Shown one piece after another: positions 59,988 to 64,000 of a stretch of 64,000 nt of DNA. The DNA comes from Nocardia sp. NRRL S-836. Lineage in GTDB: Bacteria > Actinomycetota > Actinomycetes > Mycobacteriales > Pseudonocardiaceae. The DNA lies in the NCBI RefSeq assembly GCF_001279525.1, contig NZ_LGDY01000001.1, forward strand, positions 186,001-250,000, written 5' to 3'. The position numbers and the translations under genes are program-made. The first letter of the stretch is position 1. Each line of letters begins with the position of its first letter. The notes under the pieces are model-generated. The model worked only from the letters and a program-made list of their open reading frames with translations, ran no database searches and was not told the origin of the DNA.

Positions 59988-60892
59988 ACCCCGCTGTTGT
60001 CGACACTTTTGTCGATCTGCGTGACTCGCTCGTTGCAGCGGACAGCCTGCTCGGCTCGGGAAGCCTTGTGCAGTCCGCCGTTGAGCAGGTTTCCAACGTG
60101 GCGCGTCTTTTCGGTCGCGCCGACCTCAAGACCCGGGACCGTTTGTTCGAGATCGGCGCGCTCTTCGCCGAGTTCTGCGGCTGGCTGGCGGATGATCTCG
60201 GCAGGTTCGAGGACGGGAAGTCGTGGTCGCGTCAGGCACTGGAATGGGCCCACTCATCCGGAAGCTCTGATCTTCTGGCCTACCTCCTGATGCGGATGAG
60301 CCAGCAGGCGCAGCTCGTCAGCGACGACGGCGCGGCGGCCGCGTTGGCGCACTCGTCCGTTCGCTACGACAGATCGGTGCGCAGCGTCCGGGTTCGTGCT
60401 GCCGTTCATCAGCAAGCGGCTCACGCGTCCGCCCTGGACGGCGATGAACGATCGGCGCTTTCGCATCTCGATGACGCGTACGAGCTCAGCGGGAAGAGCC
60501 TGAGCGAGGAAGATCCCTATTCGCTCGCCGGCTACTGCACTCCGATCTATGTGACCGTTCAACGTGCAGCGGTCCTCAACACTCTCGGCAAGTATTCCGC
60601 AGCCCTCGAAGAGTATGACCGTGTGCTCGGTGATTGGCCGCAGGAGTTCCATCGAGAACGGGGACTTCACCTTGCGCGCCGCACCTCGGTTGCGGTGCGG
60701 GCCGGTGTTCCGGATGCGGCGGTCGAAAGCGGAATGTCGGCTTTGGCGATCGCCCGCGAAACGCGGTCGCGCCGAACGGTCCAAGAACTCGCCCGCAGCG
60801 CGGAGAGCATGCAACCGTGGCGGTCGTATGCTGGTGTCGACGAATTCCTGGAAGCTGTTGCCACCGAAGGAGAAGCCGAGTGGGCACGTTGA
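59942..60892 (+). CDS. TPR-like regulatory module (C-terminal part of split regulator)
   Basis: A 316-residue all-helical protein in a different frame from the XRE gene, overlapping it by 46 bases. It starts MGVLLALGEGGGRAVNPAVV and continues as an actinobacterial 'XRE-TPR' sensor domain (LFEIGALFAEFCGWLADDLG, SWSRQALEWAHSSGSSDLLA, YLLMRMSQQAQL, SALSHLDDAYELSGKSL). The overlap contains the GGGAGGAGG run at 59967-59975. It overlaps the following reductase by 13 bases, so the three genes form one transcript. Most likely senses a ligand and regulates this small locus. Confidence 0.7.
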   Translation: MGVLLALGEGGGRAVNPAVVDTFVDLRDSLVAADSLLGSGSLVQSAVEQVSNVARLFGRADLKTRDRLFEIGALFAEFCGWLADDLGRFEDGKSWSRQALEWAHSSGSSDLLAYLLMRMSQQAQLVSDDGAAAALAHSSVRYDRSVRSVRVRAAVHQQAAHASALDGDERSALSHLDDAYELSGKSLSEEDPYSLAGYCTPIYVTVQRAAVLNTLGKYSAALEEYDRVLGDWPQEFHRERGLHLARRTSVAVRAGVPDAAVESGMSALAIARETRSRRTVQELARSAESMQPWRSYAGVDEFLEAVATEGEAEWAR

Positions 60893-61617
60893 GTGTTGAC
60901 GAACTGGTCGGCCGTGACGAGTGGGAAGCCGTCAACCAGGGACAGCAACGCCCATTCGTCGTCTACAAGTTCGCCGCCACCCTCGACGGCAGAATTGCCG
61001 CGGAGGACGGCACAAGCCAGTGGATCACCAGCGCGGAGAGCCGCGCCGAGGTACACCTCCTGCGGGCCGGATGCCACGCGACGGTGGTCGGATCCGGCAC
61101 GCAGCAAGCCGACAACCCGAACCTCGCGGTGCGCGGCAACGACGATCCACGCCTGAACCTGTCGATCGTGTCCAACCCCGATCGCCAGCCGTGGCGAGTC
61201 GTGATCGACAGCAACGCCAAGACGCCCGCCGACGCCAACGTCTGCAACGGCGCCGCGCCCACGTTGATCATCGTCGCCGATGATGCCGACGCGTCGCACC
61301 TGGACGGCGTCGTGGAGGTTCTGCGCGTGCCGCGTGCGGAGCGAGGGCTCGATCTCGGCGAGGTCATGCGTGCCTTGTTCGCCCGCGACATCAGGGCCGT
61401 GTTCCTGGAGGGAGGCCCCACGCTCGCCGGCAGCTTCATCGCGCAGGGCCTCGTGGACCGCGTCGTGAACTACGTGGCCCCGGCGCTTCTCGGGGCGGGC
61501 AAGAGCGGCTTGGAGGACGCGGGCATCCACAGCATGTCGGACATCCTCCGTCTCGACCTGATCGACGTGGCACGCAGTGGCTCGGACGTCCGGCTGGTGG
61601 CACGAGCCGTGAGGTAG
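60880..61617 (+). CDS. RibD C-terminal-type pyrimidine reductase
   Basis: A 245-residue NADPH-dependent reductase of the riboflavin-specific reductase family (the second domain of RibD, or archaeal 2,5-diamino-6-ribosylamino-pyrimidinone reductase). FVVYKFAATLDGRIAAEDGT and WITSAESRAEVHLLRAGCHA (the D and the R-H pattern), VVGSGTQQADNP, and FLEGGPTLAGSFIAQGLVDR match the family. It has no N-terminal deaminase domain. The GTG at 60880 follows GAAGGAGA and overlaps the TPR gene. A stand-alone reductase behind a dedicated regulator suggests specialised pterin/flavin-like chemistry or a dihydrofolate-reductase-like role; the substrate is unknown. Confidence 0.88.
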   Translation: MGTLSVDELVGRDEWEAVNQGQQRPFVVYKFAATLDGRIAAEDGTSQWITSAESRAEVHLLRAGCHATVVGSGTQQADNPNLAVRGNDDPRLNLSIVSNPDRQPWRVVIDSNAKTPADANVCNGAAPTLIIVADDADASHLDGVVEVLRVPRAERGLDLGEVMRALFARDIRAVFLEGGPTLAGSFIAQGLVDRVVNYVAPALLGAGKSGLEDAGIHSMSDILRLDLIDVARSGSDVRLVARAVR

Positions 61618-61633
61618 CCGGACCGGCCTCGAT

Positions 61634-61673
61634 GACGAACGCCCGCCGAGAGCCTTCCCGGCGGGCGTTCGTC
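61634..61673 (+). terminator. Hairpin terminator after RibD-like gene
   Basis: GACGAACGCCCGCCG and CGGCGGGCGTTCGTC form a perfect 15-bp stem around a 10-base loop, 17 bases after the stop. No T run follows. Confidence 0.82.
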
Positions 61674-61723
61674 GTACGGAACACCCGGTGCCGACGTTGT
61701 GACCGAAGCTGACTTGGCTCAGC

Positions 61724-61752
61724 CATAGTCAGGGGGTAGCGTTCTGACTATG
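61724..61752. promoter_or_regulatory. Perfect inverted repeat over the thiolase start, candidate HxlR operator
   Basis: CATAGTCAG (61724-61732) and CTGACTATG (61744-61752) are a perfect 9-bp inverted repeat separated by 11 bases. The right arm contains the thiolase ATG (61750-61752), so a bound protein would block initiation. A related half-site CTGACTA, paired with TACTCAG, lies before the HxlR-family gene at 63884-63907. Shared half-site TAGTCAG/CTGACTA supports control by that regulator (inference). Confidence 0.6.
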
Positions 61753-62925
61753 GTCTCCACAAGTCAGGCTGTCGTCATCGACGCCGTCCGCACCCCGCTC
61801 GCCAAGGGCAAGCCCGGTGGCGCGTACTCCGAGATCCACCCCGTGGACCTGCACAGCACGGTCCTCAAGGCGCTCGTCGACCGCACCGGGCTCGACCCGG
61901 CCGCCGTCGACGACGTGATCAGCGGTGCCGTCGGCCAGGTCGGCGAGCAGTCGGGCAACACCGCGCGGTGGGCGGCGCTCGCCGCCGGGTTCCCCGAGTC
62001 GGTCCCCGGTGTCACGGTCGACCGGCAGTGCGGGTCGAGTCAGCAGGCGCTGCACTTCGCGGCGCAGGGCGTGCTCGCGGGCGCCTACGACGTGGTGATC
62101 GCCTCCGGCGTCGAGTCGATGAGCCGGATCCCCATCGGGTCGCAGACCCTGGGCAGGGACTTCCTCGGCACGAAGGTCGCCGCGCGCTACCCGGACGGCC
62201 TGGTGCCGCAGGGCATCAGCGCTGAGCTGATCGCCCACCGGTGGAAGCTCTCGCGGGCGCAGCTCGACGAGTTCTCCGCCGAGTCCCACCGGCGTGCCGC
62301 GACGGCGTGGAAGAACGGGCTCTTCGACTCCCAGGTCACGCCGGTCACCGACCTGGCCGTGGACGAGACGATCCGCCAGGACACCACCGCCGAGGTGCTG
62401 GCCGGGTTGCGGCCGGCGTTCCGCGACGAGCACTGGGAGGCGCGGTTCGCCGAGCTGGACTGGCGGATCACCGCGGGCAACAGCTCGCCGGTCAACGACG
62501 GCGCGGCGGCCGTGCTGGTCACGAGCGAGGAGGCGGCGGCACGGCTCGGGCTGCGGCCGCGGGCCCGCATCCACTCGTTCGCCGTCGCCGGTGACGACCC
62601 GGTCCTCATGCTCACCGGCATCATCCCGGCGACCCGCGAGGTGCTCGCCCGCGCCGGGCTTACGATCGGCGACATCGACGTCTTCGAGGTCAACGAGGCG
62701 TTCGCCCCGGTCGTGCTGGCGTGGCAGGAGGAGACCGGCGCGGACCTGGCCAGGGTCAACGTCAACGGCGGCGCGATCGCCATCGGTCACCCGCTGGGCA
62801 GCTCCGGCGCCCGGCTGATGACCACGCTGCTGAACAACCTCGAACAGACCGGCGGCCGCTACGGGCTGCAGGTCATGTGCGAGGCCGGTGGCCTGGCCAA
62901 CGCGACGATCATCGAGAGGATCTGA
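61750..62925 (+). CDS. Acetyl-CoA acetyltransferase (thiolase)
   Basis: A 391-residue thiolase. VVIDAVRTPLAKGKPGGAYS begins the fold; the acyl-accepting Cys is in VDRQCGSSQQAL near residue 95. EVNEAFAPVVLAW, GGAIAIGHPLGSSGAR (His) and LQVMCEAGGLAN (second catalytic Cys) complete the active site. It forms or cleaves beta-ketoacyl-CoA in fatty acid or ketone metabolism. A hotdog thioesterase follows two bases after the stop, so the pair form an operon with the HxlR gene in opposite orientation at its end. Confidence 0.94.
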   Translation: MVSTSQAVVIDAVRTPLAKGKPGGAYSEIHPVDLHSTVLKALVDRTGLDPAAVDDVISGAVGQVGEQSGNTARWAALAAGFPESVPGVTVDRQCGSSQQALHFAAQGVLAGAYDVVIASGVESMSRIPIGSQTLGRDFLGTKVAARYPDGLVPQGISAELIAHRWKLSRAQLDEFSAESHRRAATAWKNGLFDSQVTPVTDLAVDETIRQDTTAEVLAGLRPAFRDEHWEARFAELDWRITAGNSSPVNDGAAAVLVTSEEAAARLGLRPRARIHSFAVAGDDPVLMLTGIIPATREVLARAGLTIGDIDVFEVNEAFAPVVLAWQEETGADLARVNVNGGAIAIGHPLGSSGARLMTTLLNNLEQTGGRYGLQVMCEAGGLANATIIERI

Positions 62926-62927
62926 GC

Positions 62928-63410
62928 GTGGACCGGACCCGCACCTACACGTGGAGCGACCCGCGGCTGCTCGCGAGCGCGGCGAGCGAGCTGGACGGCG
63001 CCGAGTTCCTGAAGAAGATCGGCAGCGGCGACCTGCCCGCTCCCCCGGTCGCCGAGACCACCGGCCTGACCATGGCCGAGATCGGTGACGGGTACGCGCG
63101 GTTCGAGCTCACGCCCGCGGAGTGGCACTACAACCCGATCGGCTCGGTGCACGGCGGCGTCCTGTCGACGCTCGCCGACACGGCGCTGGGCTGCGCGGTG
63201 CACAGCAAGCTCCCGGCGGGCACCGGGTACACCTCGCTCGACCTGACGATCAAGTTCACCCGCCAGGCCACGCTCGACAGCGGCACGCTGACGTGCGAGG
63301 GCCGGGTCGTGGCCAGCGGGCGCCGCACCGCCACCGCGGAAGGGCGCATCACCGACAGCTCGGGCCGGGTGATCGCGCACGCCGTCACGACGTGCCTGCT
63401 CCTCGGTTGA
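62928..63410 (+). CDS. PaaI-family hotdog thioesterase
   Basis: A 160-residue acyl-CoA thioesterase. The hotdog core is EWHYNPIGSVHGGVLSTLAD, with the family motif GxVHGGVxxTLaD, followed by DLTIKFTRQATLDSGTLTCE and strands to the C-terminus. The first 30 residues form an extra N-terminal arm. GTG 62928 is chosen because it lies two bases after the thiolase stop. Its 3' end overlaps the HxlR gene by 26 bases convergently. Probably hydrolyses the CoA ester made by the upstream thiolase pathway. Confidence 0.9.
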   Translation: MDRTRTYTWSDPRLLASAASELDGAEFLKKIGSGDLPAPPVAETTGLTMAEIGDGYARFELTPAEWHYNPIGSVHGGVLSTLADTALGCAVHSKLPAGTGYTSLDLTIKFTRQATLDSGTLTCEGRVVASGRRTATAEGRITDSSGRVIAHAVTTCLLLG

Positions 63411-63867
63411 TCCGCACCTCCAGCCCCTCCGGCCCGAGCGACTCGGTGCCGGACGGGGCGATCCGCACGCTCACCGGCTCACCGGTCTGCGCCGACACGA
63501 CCTGCAACGGCCCGTCGTCGCGCAGGTAGGTGTCGCCCCACTGCATCAGCGCCACGATCACCGGCAACAGCGCCTCGCCCATCTCGGTGAGCACGTACTC
63601 GTAGCGCGTCCGCGCGCCCGGTTCGCGGTACGGCCGCTTCTCCAGCACGCCGGCCTCGACGAGCTCCTTGAGCCGCTTGGCCGCGACCGCCTCGGTGATG
63701 CCCACGCGCCGCACGAACCCGTCGAACCTCGTGGTGCCGTAGAACGCTTCGCGCAGCAGGAGCACGGCCGATCTGGTGCCGATGACGTCCAGCGCCAGCG
63801 CGATCGAGCAGCGGTCCGGCTGCCACCGGTCCAGCGCGGCCAGCGGGCCCTTCATGTGCATGGGCAT
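63385..63867 (-). CDS. HxlR-family transcriptional regulator
   Basis: A 160-residue regulator. The HxlR winged helix is DRCSIALALDVIGTRSAVLL (the Cys-containing helix), LREAFYGTTRFDGFVRRVGI, AVAAKRLKELVEAGVLEKRP, YREPGARTRYEYVLTEMGEA. Such proteins often sense quinones or aldehydes through the N-terminal Cys. It is convergent with the thiolase/thioesterase genes and divergent from the gene that starts at 63932. ATG 63867 is used; two in-frame ATGs follow within five codons. Confidence 0.92.
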   Translation of the reverse strand: MPMHMKGPLAALDRWQPDRCSIALALDVIGTRSAVLLLREAFYGTTRFDGFVRRVGITEAVAAKRLKELVEAGVLEKRPYREPGARTRYEYVLTEMGEALLPVIVALMQWGDTYLRDDGPLQVVSAQTGEPVSVRIAPSGTESLGPEGLEVRINRGAGTS

Positions 63868-63931
63868 GGGCGGCAGCCTACACCTGACTAGTGTCGGGCA
63901 TACTCAGCTACCGCGCGGCCGCAGGAGGATC

Positions 63932-64000
63932 ATGGTCGCCATGAGCGAGAACGCACCGCTGCCGGCCAGGGTGGACCTCGGCGAGCTCGACCGCCGGATC
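63932..64000 (+). CDS. Partial CDS running off the window
   Basis: AGGAGG at 63923-63928 precedes an ATG at 63932, with a second in-frame ATG at 63941 (MSENAPLPARVDLGELDRRI). The spacing from the AGGAGG favours 63941 or both. Only 23 codons are available. No family can be assigned. It is divergent from the HxlR gene and probably its other target. Confidence 0.6.
   Translation, partial: MVAMSENAPLPARVDLGELDRRI

Noticed and set aside
1..64000. tRNA, rRNA, riboswitch or CRISPR features
   Set aside because: No tRNA-like cloverleaf with CCA-adjacent arms, rRNA sequence or repeat-spacer pattern was recognised by eye. Weak riboswitches could be missed without covariance models.

Overview
The window is high-GC DNA with dense genes, many GTG starts and stop/start overlaps of the ATGA or TGATG type. 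It encodes RbpA, DUF3618 and Holin-X-like proteins and LAL/LuxR and XRE-TPR regulators. This points to an actinomycete, most likely a Pseudonocardiales-type genome (Lentzea, Saccharothrix or Actinosynnema relatives). The genus is inference. No rRNA, tRNA, CRISPR array or intact insertion sequence was recognised.

Region 1 (1-5.9 kb) holds thymidine kinase, RbpA with a SigR-like promoter, an aldo/keto reductase, a 534-bp deleted IS with intact ends, a DMT-like membrane protein, a HAD phosphatase and an MFS exporter. Region 2 (5.9-22.6 kb) is the centrepiece. A LAL-type LuxR regulator is followed by thirteen tightly packed co-directional genes: aspartokinase, DhnA-type 2-amino-3,7-dideoxy-heptulosonate (ADH) synthase, an HK97-fold encapsulin-like shell protein, sulfotransferase, a non-canonical SDR, CoA ligase, acyl-CoA dehydrogenase, APS kinase (cysC), ATP sulfurylase (cysD, cysN), an FAD/NAD(P)-binding oxidoreductase, an aldehyde dehydrogenase-family enzyme and an SRPBCC protein. 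It reads as a natural-product cluster in which an aspartate-derived amino-sugar acid is made, activated and sulfated with a dedicated PAPS supply, next to a protein nanocompartment. It fits the 'family 3 / natural product encapsulin' class but is not a described pathway that I can name.

Region 3 (22.9-26.5 kb) is a sugar module (ROK kinase, Gfo/Idh/MocA dehydrogenase, sugar isomerase, DeoR regulator). Region 4 (26.5-35.9 kb) is mixed: a decayed penicillin acylase, orphan hypotheticals, DUF805, a response-regulator remnant, a Na+/H+ antiporter, GNAT, a large secreted M28 aminopeptidase and an amidohydrolase. Region 5 (35.9-43.5 kb) holds a zinc alcohol dehydrogenase and a type III PKS cluster (UbiA, methyltransferase, acyl-CoA dehydrogenase, PKS, SDR). 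Region 6 (43.5-53.3 kb) has a sugar ABC transporter without ATPase, small conserved proteins, an MBL hydrolase, a DUF3618/Holin-X/stress-type operon, an alpha/beta hydrolase and RecQ. Region 7 (53.3-59 kb) is the heterotetrameric sarcosine oxidase operon soxBDAG with a divergent GntR/FCD regulator. Region 8 (59-64 kb) has paired perfect palindromes, a chimeric gene remnant, a split XRE-TPR regulator beside a RibD-type reductase, and a thiolase/thioesterase pair with an HxlR regulator. The last CDS runs off the window.
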